Positions 1 to 7,035 of a stretch of 18,489 nucleotides of DNA are shown piece after piece (the stretch's first letter is position 1; each line of letters starts with the position of its first letter). The notes under the pieces were generated by a model. It had not been told where the DNA came from. It ran no database searches and was given only the letters and a program-made list of their open reading frames with translations. Both the position numbers and the translations under genes were made by a program. Where the stretch lies: assembly GCA_964519015.1 (NCBI GenBank), contig CAZFHZ010000067.1, positions 1 through 18,489 of the forward strand, written 5' to 3'. Origin of the DNA: CAZFHZ01 sp964519015. Lineage in GTDB: Bacteria > Blakebacterota > Blakebacteria > Blakebacterales > CAYUVJ01.

Positions 1-1049
1 CTCCTCTTCCTGATGGTCGCCCCCCGCCGCAGTTCTTCTACAGCACCTCCTATCTCTTCTACGGCCTGGCCCTGCTGCTGCTGGTGGCGGTCCTGGTGCT
101 GGTGGGCGGGGGCTCGCGCTGGTTCGACCTGCCGCTGGGCATCCGCTTCCAGCCCAGCGAGCCGGCCAAGGTGGCCACGGTCCTGGCCGCCGCCCGCTAC
201 CTGGCCGGGCGCAACGTCACCTTCCGCCGGGCCCGCGATTTCCTCATCCCCGTGGCGCTGGGGGGGATCCCCTTCCTGCTGGTCGCGCGCCAGCCCGACC
301 TGGGAACTTCGGTCCTCTTCCCGGTGGTCATCGTCCCGATGCTCTACTGGCGGGGGCTCCCGCTGCGGAAGATCGTACTGCTGTGCAGCCCTTTCCTGAG
401 CGTGGTGACCGCCTTCTCGCCCCTTACCTGGGGGCTGATGCTGCTGATCATCGCACTCATCGTCTGGCGGACCCGGTTGAGCCGGGGCGTGGCGGCGGCG
501 GTGCTGTTGACCGTGGTCGCCGTCGGGGTGGCCACCCCCATGGCCTGGGATCACCTGCACGACTACCAGCGCCAGCGCATCCTGACCTTTCTCAATCCCC
601 AGCAGGACCGGCTGGGGGCAGGCTACCACATCATCCAGTCCACGGTGGCGGTCGGTTCGGGGGGGCTGCTCGGCAAGGGCTACCTGCGGGGGACCCAGAC
701 CAAGCTCAACTTCCTCCCGGAACAGCACACCGACTTCGTCTTCAGCGTGATCTCCGAGGAGACCGGGCTGGTCGGCGCGGTGACGGTGATCCTCCTCTTC
801 CTGCTCGTGCTCTACCGTGCCCTGCGGGCGGCGGCCGAGGTGCGCAACCCCTTCGGCCAGCTGTTCATCGTGGGGGCGGCCACGATCCTCTTCTTCCATT
901 TCACGGTCAACGTCGGGATGGCCCTGGGGGTGCTCCCGATCACCGGTCTGCCGCTCCCCTTCGTCTCCTACGGCGGCTCCCACCTGCTGAGCCAACTGGC
1001 CCTGGTCGGGATCATCCTCGGGCTGCGCATGCGCTGGATGGAGTACTGA
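1..1049 (+). CDS. rodA: Peptidoglycan glycosyltransferase RodA (SEDS family), 5' end missing, apparent frameshift near base 20
   Basis: SEDS-family membrane enzyme that polymerises lipid II glycan chains during cell elongation, normally with a class B penicillin-binding protein. Visible family motifs are RFQPSEPAK (about base 145), RQPDLGTSVLFP (about 290), FLPEQHTDFVFSVISEETG (about 711) and the C-terminal GLPLPFVSYGGS (about 946). The Asp in HTDF matches the residue regarded as catalytic in RodA. Several hydrophobic helices fit a polytopic protein. The N-terminal part lies upstream of the window. The long frame (codons starting at 3, 6, 9) is open to the left edge, but its first codons are T-ending and encode no membrane helix. 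The frame starting at base 1 reads LLFLMVA with GC-ending codons, so the real frame probably switches at the C6 run at 20-25. The stop is at 1047-1049, six bases before lgt. Confidence 0.93.
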   Translation, partial: PLPDGRPPPQFFYSTSYLFYGLALLLLVAVLVLVGGGSRWFDLPLGIRFQPSEPAKVATVLAAARYLAGRNVTFRRARDFLIPVALGGIPFLLVARQPDLGTSVLFPVVIVPMLYWRGLPLRKIVLLCSPFLSVVTAFSPLTWGLMLLIIALIVWRTRLSRGVAAAVLLTVVAVGVATPMAWDHLHDYQRQRILTFLNPQQDRLGAGYHIIQSTVAVGSGGLLGKGYLRGTQTKLNFLPEQHTDFVFSVISEETGLVGAVTVILLFLLVLYRALRAAAEVRNPFGQLFIVGAATILFFHFTVNVGMALGVLPITGLPLPFVSYGGSHLLSQLALVGIILGLRMRWMEY

Positions 1050-1055
1050 GCGCCG

Positions 1056-1901
1056 ATGCTGCCCGAGCTCTTCCGGGTCGGCCCCTTCGCGGTGCGCAGC
1101 TACGGCCTGATGCTGGCTCTCGGGTTCGCCCTCGGCATCGTGGTGCTGGTGCGGCGCGGCCGGGCCCGGGGCCTGGAGGCCGGCCGCCTGGTCGACCTCT
1201 GCCTGGTCATGGTGGTGGTCGGCATGCTGGGGGGGCGCCTGATGTACGCGCTCACCCACTGGGGAGAGTTCGCCGCCCAACCCTGGCGGGTGCTCTGGCC
1301 CATCCAGCCGGACGGGACGGTCGGCCTGCAGGGATTCGTCTACTACGGTGGGATCGTGCTGGCCCTGCCGGTGGCCGTCCTGCTGGTGCGGCGCTGGCGG
1401 CTCGACCCCTGGAAGGTCCTGGACGCCGGCGCTCCCGGACTGGCCCTGGGGACGGCGGTGGGGCGGATCGGCTGTTTCCTGAACGGCTGCTGCTTCGGGC
1501 GGCCGACCGACGGTCCCTTCGGGGTCGTCTTCCCCCCCGGCTGCCTGGCCGGGGAGGCCTTCCCCGGCACTCCCGTGCACCCGACCCAGCTCTACATGAG
1601 CCTCGACAGCCTCCTGATCGCCGCGCTGCTGATCGTGCTCGACCGCCGGTGGGGCCGATTTGACGGTGTGATTATAGGAGCCTATCTTATCTTGACCGGC
1701 CTCACACGCGGCTGCGAAGACCTTTTCCGGTATTACGAACCCAGCATGGTCATCGTGAGGATGGGGGGGTTCGATCTCACGGTGAACCATCTGGTCGGAG
1801 TCGTGCTGGTCGTGATCGGCCTCGGACTGGTGGCCCGGGCCCGCCGGCGGGCCCCCGGAGAGGACACCCAGGACGGAGGGGATGGATGGTCACCAGCATG
1901 A
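1056..1901 (+). CDS. lgt: Prolipoprotein diacylglyceryl transferase
   Basis: Inner-membrane enzyme that transfers diacylglycerol from phosphatidylglycerol to the lipobox cysteine of prolipoproteins, the first step of lipoprotein maturation. At 281 aa it is of normal length, with about seven hydrophobic segments. Visible motifs are RSYGLMLALGF (residues 14-24), the Lgt signature GRIGCFLNGCCFG (136-148) and HPTQLYMSLDS (175-185). The Tyr of RSYGL and the Arg and Asn of the signature match residues known to matter in E. coli Lgt. The E. coli His103 region reads GFVYYGG here (93-99), so Tyr replaces His, and the Glu of GNFINGE is absent; this seems to be the GCCFG variant subfamily. The ATG lies six bases after the rodA stop and the 3' end overlaps yicC by 16 bases. 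Codons around 1657-1740 are unusually AT-rich and contain a candidate promoter. The window-end lipoprotein would be a substrate. Confidence 0.95.
   Translation: MLPELFRVGPFAVRSYGLMLALGFALGIVVLVRRGRARGLEAGRLVDLCLVMVVVGMLGGRLMYALTHWGEFAAQPWRVLWPIQPDGTVGLQGFVYYGGIVLALPVAVLLVRRWRLDPWKVLDAGAPGLALGTAVGRIGCFLNGCCFGRPTDGPFGVVFPPGCLAGEAFPGTPVHPTQLYMSLDSLLIAALLIVLDRRWGRFDGVIIGAYLILTGLTRGCEDLFRYYEPSMVIVRMGGFDLTVNHLVGVVLVVIGLGLVARARRRAPGEDTQDGGDGWSPA
1660..1688 (+). promoter_or_regulatory. Candidate internal sigma-70-type promoter inside lgt
   Basis: TTGACG at 1660-1665 is followed after exactly 17 bases by TATCTT at 1683-1688. It sits in a local AT-rich patch (about 1657-1740) where lgt uses codons rare elsewhere in this window (TTT, ATT, ATA, CTT, TTG). 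Transcription would start near 1695, about 190 bases before yicC, and could drive yicC-gmk-rpoZ-coaBC. The call rests on sequence pattern only. Confidence 0.45.
1837..1854. repeat. Perfect 18-bp GC palindrome near the 3' end of lgt
   Basis: GGGCCCGCC is followed directly by its reverse complement GGCGGGCCC. In RNA this could fold as a 7-bp all-GC stem with a CCGG loop, about 30 bases before the yicC start. It encodes an Ala/Arg-rich piece of the Lgt tail, where GC-only codons make palindromes more likely by chance. No T-tract follows, so it is not a classic terminator. Confidence 0.4.
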
Positions 1902-2758
1902 CCGGATTCGGCCGCGCGAGTGAGCCGGGACCGAGAGGGACGGTGACGGTCGAGGTACGCACCGTCAACAACCGTTTCCTCGACCTGACCGTGCGGGGCA
2001 ACAACCAGGTCATGATGCAGGAGGAACGCATCCGGGAGCGGGTCCGGAGCCGGATGGAACGCGGCAAGGTCATGGTGGCCGTCTCGGTCGAGGGGAGCGC
2101 CGAGGAGGCCCCCCAGCCCGACCTGGAACGGGCCCGGAGCTACCGCGACGCGCTGCGCAGCCTGGGGGAGGAACTCCGCCTGGCGGGGGAACCCGACCTG
2201 GGGATGATCGCTTCCTTCCGCGACATCTTCACCGGGCAGGCCCAGCCGCCGGACGAGGAGGCGGAATGGGCGGCCGCCGAAGGAGCGCTCGAAGCGGCCC
2301 TGGAGGCCTGTTGGTCGATGCGGCGGCGGGAGGGGGAGGCGCTGGCTCTCGACCTGGCGGAACGCATCGGGCGGATCGAGGAGGGGCTGGGCGAGGTCGA
2401 ACGGCTCGCTCCCGACCGCCTGCGCGCCTACGCCGACCGGCTGCGCGCCCGGATCTCCGAACTGATCTCGGGACCGCCGCCCGAGCCGGGACGACTCGAG
2501 CAGGAACTGGTCCTCTACGCCGACCGGATCGACGTGAGCGAGGAGTGCACCCGGCTGCGCAGCCACCTGGTGCAGTGCCGGGAGGCGATGGCGGGAGAGG
2601 CCCCGGCCGGTCGGACGCTCAATTTCCTGCTCCAGGAGATGCACCGGGAGGTGAACACCATCGGGAGCAAGGCGAACGACGCGGAGATCACCCGGGTCGT
2701 GGTGGCCCTGAAGGAGGAGCTGGAGAAAATCCGAGAACAGGTGCAGAACATTGAATAA
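1886..2758 (+). CDS. yicC: YicC/YloC family endoribonuclease
   Basis: YicC-family protein of 290 aa, a normal length. Members of the family have been reported as endoribonucleases acting in RNA turnover, including sRNA decay in E. coli. The N terminus carries the hallmark MTSMTGFGRA-like block (here MVTSMTGFGRAS), followed by VRTVNNRFLDL. The most conserved part is the C terminus: ELVLYADRIDVSEECTRLRSH (from about residue 211), then FLLQEMHREVNTIGSKAND, and finally KEELEKIREQVQNIE. Acidic and His residues in the C-terminal blocks could form the active site, but I cannot assign them. The ATG at 1886 was chosen because GGAGGGG at 1875-1881 precedes it and families usually begin three or four residues before SMTGFG. 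It overlaps lgt by 16 bases and gmk by 8, suggesting coupled translation. The yicC-gmk-rpoZ order is widespread. Confidence 0.95.
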   Translation: MVTSMTGFGRASEPGPRGTVTVEVRTVNNRFLDLTVRGNNQVMMQEERIRERVRSRMERGKVMVAVSVEGSAEEAPQPDLERARSYRDALRSLGEELRLAGEPDLGMIASFRDIFTGQAQPPDEEAEWAAAEGALEAALEACWSMRRREGEALALDLAERIGRIEEGLGEVERLAPDRLRAYADRLRARISELISGPPPEPGRLEQELVLYADRIDVSEECTRLRSHLVQCREAMAGEAPAGRTLNFLLQEMHREVNTIGSKANDAEITRVVVALKEELEKIREQVQNIE

Positions 2759-3389
2759 CCGCGGATTCCCCCTGATCATCAGCGCCCCCTCCGGGGCCGG
2801 CAAGACGAGCATCTGCTACGAGGTGCTGCGGCGGATCGGGAACGTCGAATACTCGGTCTCGGTCACTACCCGGGCCCGGCGGAGCCGGGAGCGGGATGGA
2901 GTGGACTACCATTTCGTGGAGGAAGAGGCTTTCCGGGGCATGATCGACCGGGGGGAGCTGGCCGAATGGGCCGAGGTGCACGGGTATCTCTACGGCACCA
3001 TGAAGGCGAAACTGAGCAGTGCGGTCGAGCGCGGCCGGGTGGTGCTCCTGGACGTGGATGTGCAGGGCGCCCGCAGCCTGAAACGGAACTATCCCGACTC
3101 GGTGCTCGTCTTCATCTTCCCCCCCTCACCGTCGATCCTCACCGAGCGACTGGTCAGCCGGGGCACCGACAGCGAGACCGCCATCCAGCAGCGTCTGGCC
3201 ACCTCGCCCCAGGAGGTGGAGAACGTCGACCTCTACGACTACGTGGTGGTCAACGAGGACTTCGAGACCTCGGTCTCACGGATCGTCAACATCATCGAAG
3301 CCGAGAAGTGCGCCCTGGCGCGGATGCGGCCGTTCATCGACCGCTATAAGGTCGAACTCGAGCAATGGAAGAAGGAGCAGAGCCGGTGA
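2751..3389 (+). CDS. gmk: Guanylate kinase
   Basis: Cytoplasmic enzyme that phosphorylates GMP or dGMP with ATP to give GDP or dGDP, an essential step of guanine nucleotide supply. At 212 aa it is of typical length. The P-loop APSGAGKT is at residues 12-19. The GMP-binding segment SVTTRARRSRERDGVDYHF starts at about residue 37, EWAEVHGYLYGT at about 72-83, and the core strand VVLLDVDVQGA at about 97-107. The start is TTG at 2751, since no ATG or GTG is available in frame nearby; the ten residues before the P-loop fit the family. The start lies inside the last codons of yicC (8-base overlap), and no strong ribosome-binding site is visible, so expression probably depends on coupling to yicC. 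The end overlaps rpoZ through GTGA. Confidence 0.95.
   Translation: MNNRGFPLIISAPSGAGKTSICYEVLRRIGNVEYSVSVTTRARRSRERDGVDYHFVEEEAFRGMIDRGELAEWAEVHGYLYGTMKAKLSSAVERGRVVLLDVDVQGARSLKRNYPDSVLVFIFPPSPSILTERLVSRGTDSETAIQQRLATSPQEVENVDLYDYVVVNEDFETSVSRIVNIIEAEKCALARMRPFIDRYKVELEQWKKEQSR
3372..3377 (+). promoter_or_regulatory. Ribosome-binding site deciding the rpoZ start
   Basis: AAGGAG lies eight bases before GTG at 3386, which overlaps the gmk stop as GTGA. The upstream ATG at 3365 has no comparable site and would itself precede this sequence. This favours GTG 3386 as the rpoZ start. Confidence 0.7.
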
Positions 3390-3616
3390 CTGAGGAGCGT
3401 CTCAACGTCGAAGATTTCCGTAACACCACACCGAACATCTATCGGGCCGTGGTCATCGCGGCCAAGGAAGCCCGCAAGATCAACAACCTGCGTCGCATGC
3501 AGGCCGTCCACGATCCCGAGTACATGGAGCCTGAGGCGAAAGTGACCACCGAGGCGCTCACGCGGCTGATCGAGGGGCGCGTGGAGCACTCGGAGATCCT
3601 GCCCCAGGAGGAGTAG
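3386..3616 (+). CDS. rpoZ: DNA-directed RNA polymerase subunit omega
   Basis: Small subunit that helps assemble and stabilise the beta' subunit of RNA polymerase. The 76-aa product has the family blocks in order: NVEDFRNTTPNIYRAVVIAA, then KEARKINNLRR, then a C-terminal VTTEALTRLIEGRVEH that matches the usual T-x-A-(L/I)-E-E-L-x-x-G-K pattern. Conservation of omega is low, so the call leans on these blocks plus position directly after gmk and before coaBC, a widespread arrangement. The start is set at GTG 3386 because AAGGAG lies at ideal spacing and the codon overlaps the gmk stop. An ATG at 3365 would add seven residues (MEEGAEP) but lacks a good ribosome-binding site. Co-transcription with gmk and coaBC is very likely. 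Confidence 0.86.
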   Translation: MTEERLNVEDFRNTTPNIYRAVVIAAKEARKINNLRRMQAVHDPEYMEPEAKVTTEALTRLIEGRVEHSEILPQEE

Positions 3617-3628
3617 CCCGGGGGGGCC

Positions 3629-4822
3629 GTGCGCATCCTCCTGGGCATCACGGGTTCGGTGGCCGCGTACCGGGGGGCCGAACTGGCCCGCCTGCTGGTG
3701 CAGGACGGCCACGAGGTACGGGCCCTGCTGACCGCCGCCGGGCAGCGCTTCGTCACCCCTCTCCAGCTCCAGGCCCTGACCGGTCATCCCGTCCCCGTCG
3801 ACCTCTGGCAGCCCGCCGGTCCGGACGGGATGGAACACCTCGAGCTCGTCCGGTGGGGGCAGGCGCTGGTGATCGCCCCGGCCACCGCCGATGTGATCGC
3901 CCGGCTGGCCCACGGCCTGGCTGATGATCTTCTCTCCACGGTCGCCCTCGCCTTCACCGGTCCGCTCTTCGTGGCCCCGGCCATGAACACCCGCATGCTC
4001 GAACATCCCGCCACCCGGGCGAATCTGGAGATACTCGCCGGCCGGGGGGTGAACCTGCTGGAGACCCAGATCGGGGAGCTGGCCTGCGGAGAGGTCGGCC
4101 CCGGTAAGATGGCCGAACCGGCGGTGATCGCTCAGCGGGTGCGGGAGGGCCTGGCCGCCGCCTGTGACTATACGGGGGTGCGCGCCCTGGTGACGGCCGG
4201 TCCCACCCGGGAGGCGCTCGATGTCGTGCGCACCCTGAGCAACCGCGCCACCGGACGGATGGGCTTCGCCCTGGCCGAGGCGCTCCGGCGTCGTGGCGCC
4301 GAGGTCCGGCTGGTCACCGGGCCGACCCCCCTGGAGCCTCCGGCCGGTCTGGCCGAGACGGTCCGGGTGGAGACCACCGCCGAGCTGGCCCGGGCGGTGG
4401 GGGAACGCTTCGAGGAATGCGACCTGCTCATCATGGCGGCTGCTCCGGCCGACTGGCGTCCGGCCGCGCCCGAGGGGACCAAGCGTCCTCGGAAGGAGGG
4501 CGCCTTCACCCTCACCCTGGAACCGACCGAGGACATCCTGGCCGGGCTGGCTCCCCGGAAAGGGGATCGGGGGGTCATCGGCTTCGCCCTGGAAGCGGGG
4601 GAGCCGGTCGCCGCCGGCCGGGCCAAGCTGGAACGCAAAGGGCTGGATGCCATCGCCGTGAACGCTCCCGGCCTCGCGGACGAAGGACCGGGTGCCCCGA
4701 CCAACCGGATCACCCTCGTGCACCGGGGAGGGGAGGTCGAGGAGTTCGGACTCGACACCAAGGAGCGCCTGGCCGAAGCGTTCCTGGACGCCGTCCGCCG
4801 TTACGTCCGGGTCGCCCGGTGA
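3629..4822 (+). CDS. coaBC: Bifunctional phosphopantothenoylcysteine decarboxylase / phosphopantothenate-cysteine ligase
   Basis: Fused CoaC-CoaB enzyme of coenzyme A synthesis: CoaB joins 4'-phosphopantothenate to cysteine using CTP, and FMN-dependent CoaC decarboxylates the product to 4'-phosphopantetheine. At 397 aa it is of normal length. The CoaC half shows ITGSVAAYR (residues 7-15), His70 in MEHLEL, APAT (83-86), the PAMN clamp with Asn120, and Cys153 in ACGEVGPGKM. These equal the E. coli catalytic set His75, Asn125 and Cys158 with a constant offset of five. The CoaB half begins near residue 184 with VTAGPTREALDVVRTLSNRA, followed by ATGRMG, AAAPADWRP and KRPRKEG. The start is GTG 3629, placing MRILLGITGS at the usual N terminus, 12 bases after rpoZ. 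The end overlaps the next gene through GTGA. Confidence 0.96.
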   Translation: MRILLGITGSVAAYRGAELARLLVQDGHEVRALLTAAGQRFVTPLQLQALTGHPVPVDLWQPAGPDGMEHLELVRWGQALVIAPATADVIARLAHGLADDLLSTVALAFTGPLFVAPAMNTRMLEHPATRANLEILAGRGVNLLETQIGELACGEVGPGKMAEPAVIAQRVREGLAAACDYTGVRALVTAGPTREALDVVRTLSNRATGRMGFALAEALRRRGAEVRLVTGPTPLEPPAGLAETVRVETTAELARAVGERFEECDLLIMAAAPADWRPAAPEGTKRPRKEGAFTLTLEPTEDILAGLAPRKGDRGVIGFALEAGEPVAAGRAKLERKGLDAIAVNAPGLADEGPGAPTNRITLVHRGGEVEEFGLDTKERLAEAFLDAVRRYVRVAR

Positions 4823-5643
4823 GCGGCGCCCCCGACTGGTTCGGGGAGAGCGTCCGATTCCTGCGCGAGCTCTCCCGGAAGGAAGGGGAAATGCTCTACG
4901 TCCCGGCCGGGGATCCCCGCGCGCCGGCGCCACCCGTCCCCCGGACCACCGGGCCCCAACCCACGCTCTTCGCCGATGACGGTGTCATCCCCTGGGGAGG
5001 GGTACCCCCCCGGGCCGGCACCGACCCGGTCGGCATCCCGCCGGCCATGGTGGAACCGGTGCCCGAGGAGACCAGTGCCCGGGGGGAACTGCTGGAGCAG
5101 TTCGCCCTCCAGGCCGCGCCCTGCCTGAAGTGTGCGCTCGGGGAGAGCCGGCGCAACTTCGTCTTCGGGTCGGGCCGGGCCGATGCCACCCTGATGTTCG
5201 TGGGGGAGGCACCGGGGGCGGAGGAGGACGCCCAGGGGCTCCCTTTCGTGGGTGCCGCCGGGCAGTTGCTGACCAAGATCATCGAGAGCATCGGCTTCCA
5301 GCGGGACGAGGTCTACATCGCGAACATCCTCAAGTGCCGGCCCCCCGGTAACCGCGATCCCCAGGCGGAGGAGGTGGCGGCCTGCGAACCCCACCTGCAC
5401 CGCCAGATCGCGCTGATCCGACCACGGGTGATCTGCGCGCTGGGGCGGATCGCGGGACAGGTCCTGCTCAAGACCAGCGCGCCGCTGGCCCGGCTGAGAG
5501 GGCAGGTGCACACCTACCGGGGACGTCCCCTGCTGGTCACCTATCACCCGGCGGCCCTGCTGCGGAATCCGAACTGGAAACGTCCCACCTGGGAGGACAT
5601 GAAGATGCTCCGCCGCATCCATGACGAGGAGGCCGGCTCGTGA
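4819..5643 (+). CDS. Uracil-DNA glycosylase, family 4 (Fe-S type)
   Basis: Base-excision repair enzyme that removes uracil from DNA. Four cysteines for the 4Fe-4S cluster are present: Cys102 and Cys105 in CLKC, Cys173 in ILKCRPPGNRDP, and Cys189 in AACEPHL. The uracil-pocket motif is GEAPGAEEDAQGLPFVG (129-145) and the second conserved loop is YHPAALLRNPNWKR (242-255). Residues 5-28 form a predicted helix seen in longer family members, followed by a Pro-rich linker of about 60 residues before the glycosylase domain. The start is GTG 4819, overlapping the coaBC stop as GTGA. An in-frame ATG at 4891 has a strong purine-rich site before it but would remove the N-terminal helix, so it is the less likely choice. 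The 274-aa protein ends with a GTGA overlap into dnaB. Confidence 0.93.
   Translation: MSGAPDWFGESVRFLRELSRKEGEMLYVPAGDPRAPAPPVPRTTGPQPTLFADDGVIPWGGVPPRAGTDPVGIPPAMVEPVPEETSARGELLEQFALQAAPCLKCALGESRRNFVFGSGRADATLMFVGEAPGAEEDAQGLPFVGAAGQLLTKIIESIGFQRDEVYIANILKCRPPGNRDPQAEEVAACEPHLHRQIALIRPRVICALGRIAGQVLLKTSAPLARLRGQVHTYRGRPLLVTYHPAALLRNPNWKRPTWEDMKMLRRIHDEEAGS
5627..5632 (+). promoter_or_regulatory. Strong ribosome-binding site of dnaB
   Basis: AGGAGG lies seven bases before the GTG start of dnaB at 5640, inside the last codons of the uracil-DNA glycosylase gene. It supports GTG 5640 as the start and independent ribosome loading despite the GTGA overlap. Confidence 0.75.
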
Positions 5644-7013
5644 CCGAGGCGCGACGCTCCGCCCAGGAACAGCGGGTCCCCCCCCAGGCCGTGGAGGCCG
5701 AACGCGCGGTCCTCGGAGCGATGATGCTGGGCGAGGAAGCCATCGCCAAGGCGGTGGAACTGCTCGATGAGAACTGTTTCTACCGGGACGCCCACCGCCG
5801 GATCTACGAGGCGGTGGTCACCCTCTTCGAGCGCTCGGAGCCGGCCGACCTGGTTACGGTGCGGGAGGTCCTAAAGGGAGCGGACCAGCTGGAGGGGGCG
5901 GGGGGGGAGCTCTACCTGGCCGAACTGCTGGATGAGGTCGCCACGACGGCCAACGTGGAGTACTACGCCCGGATCGTCCTGGAGTCGGCCATCAAGCGGC
6001 GCATGATCGGGGCGCTCACCGGTGTGATCGCGGAGGCGTACGAGGCGGGGGGAGAGGCCGCGGAGCTGCTCGACCGCGCCGAGCAGGAGATCTTCCGGCT
6101 CTCGGAGCGACGGCTGCGCCGGGGGGCTCGCCCGCTCGAGGAGATCCTCCACCGGACCTTCGAGCTGATCGACCAGGCCCACGCCCGCAAGGGGGGGCTC
6201 TCCGGGGTCGCGACCGGGTTCAAGCTGCTCGACGAGAAGCTGGCCGGCCTGAAGTCCTCCGACCTGATCATCCTGGCCGGTCGCCCCAGCATGGGGAAGA
6301 CCGCCTTCGCCCTCAACGTCGCCCGCAACGTCGGGGTGGACGGCGGGGTCCCGGTGGCCTTCTTCAGCCTGGAGATGAGCGCCCATCAGCTCGCCCAGCG
6401 GATGCTCTGCTCCGAGGCGCGCCTCGACTTCCACGCCGTCCGGACCGGGCGGCTGCCCAAGACCGACTACCAGAAGCTCTCCATGTGCGTGGGACGGCTG
6501 GCCGAGGCCCCCATCCTGATCGACGACTCCCCCTCGATGAGCGTCCTGGAGTTCCGGGCCAAGGCGCGCCGGCTGAGATCGGAGCATGGGATCGGTCTCA
6601 TCATGGTCGACTACATCCAGCTGATGAGCGGCCCCCGGGCCGCCGAGAGCCGCCAGATAGAGATCACCATGATCAGCCGGGCGCTCAAGGCGCTGGCCAA
6701 AGAGCTCGACATCCCGGTGCTGGCCCTCAGCCAGCTCAGCCGGGCGGTGGAGATACGGGGAGGGGATCGGCGCCCGCAGCTGAGCGACCTGCGGGAATCG
6801 GGCGCCCTCGAGCAGGACGCCGACGTGGTGCTCTTCATGTACCGGGAGGAGTACTACAACAAGGAGAAGCCGGAAGCGCAGGGGCGGGCCGAGGTCATCA
6901 TCGGCAAGCAGCGCAACGGCCCGGTCGGGACCATCCCGCTCGCCTTCCACACCGAATACGCCCGCTTCGACAACCTCGCCCCCGAGGCCATGGCGGAGAA
7001 GGTCCCCTTCTAG
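5640..7013 (+). CDS. dnaB: Replicative DNA helicase DnaB
   Basis: Hexameric 5'-3' helicase that unwinds DNA at the replication fork and recruits primase. At 457 aa it is of normal length. The N-terminal domain begins with PPQAVEAERAVLGAMML (14-30), the RecA-like domain near residue 185. Walker A is GRPSMGKT (214-221), FFSLEMS is at 241-247, Walker B is LIMVDYIQLM (320-329), SQLSRAVEIRG follows at 364-374, and LSDLRESGALEQDADVV at 381-397. The GKQRNGPVGT segment (422-431) holds the conserved basic residues that reach the neighbouring subunit's ATP site. No intein or other insertion is present. Translation starts at GTG 5640 with AGGAGG at ideal spacing and overlaps the preceding gene by four bases. 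Only 22 bases, containing an inverted repeat, separate it from the permease gene. Confidence 0.97.
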   Translation: MTEARRSAQEQRVPPQAVEAERAVLGAMMLGEEAIAKAVELLDENCFYRDAHRRIYEAVVTLFERSEPADLVTVREVLKGADQLEGAGGELYLAELLDEVATTANVEYYARIVLESAIKRRMIGALTGVIAEAYEAGGEAAELLDRAEQEIFRLSERRLRRGARPLEEILHRTFELIDQAHARKGGLSGVATGFKLLDEKLAGLKSSDLIILAGRPSMGKTAFALNVARNVGVDGGVPVAFFSLEMSAHQLAQRMLCSEARLDFHAVRTGRLPKTDYQKLSMCVGRLAEAPILIDDSPSMSVLEFRAKARRLRSEHGIGLIMVDYIQLMSGPRAAESRQIEITMISRALKALAKELDIPVLALSQLSRAVEIRGGDRRPQLSDLRESGALEQDADVVLFMYREEYYNKEKPEAQGRAEVIIGKQRNGPVGTIPLAFHTEYARFDNLAPEAMAEKVPF

Positions 7014-7032
7014 TGTCTGGCTCGGGACACTA
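7011..7032. promoter_or_regulatory. Inverted repeat between dnaB stop and mlaE start
   Basis: TAGTGTC (7011-7017, including the dnaB stop codon) and GACACTA (7026-7032) form a perfect 7-bp inverted repeat around an 8-base centre. It ends four bases before the mlaE ATG at 7036. No T-tract follows, so a terminator is unlikely. It could be an operator or an mRNA hairpin limiting ribosome access, since no clear ribosome-binding site for mlaE lies outside it. Confidence 0.5.
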
Positions 7033-7035
7033 AGT

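Noticed and set aside
383..1663. A 426-codon plus-strand frame across the rodA-lgt junction
   Set aside because: It is out of frame with both well-conserved proteins and is Pro/Ala/Arg/Gly-rich, a shadow.
4417..4818. A longer 5' extension of the uracil-DNA glycosylase frame
   Set aside because: It lies fully inside coaBC in another frame and has shadow composition; GTG 4819 fits the family N terminus.
3344..4933. A 529-codon open frame on the minus strand
   Set aside because: It lies opposite coaBC and its neighbours, has Gly/Pro/Arg-rich composition with no recognisable domain, and is a typical shadow in GC-rich DNA.
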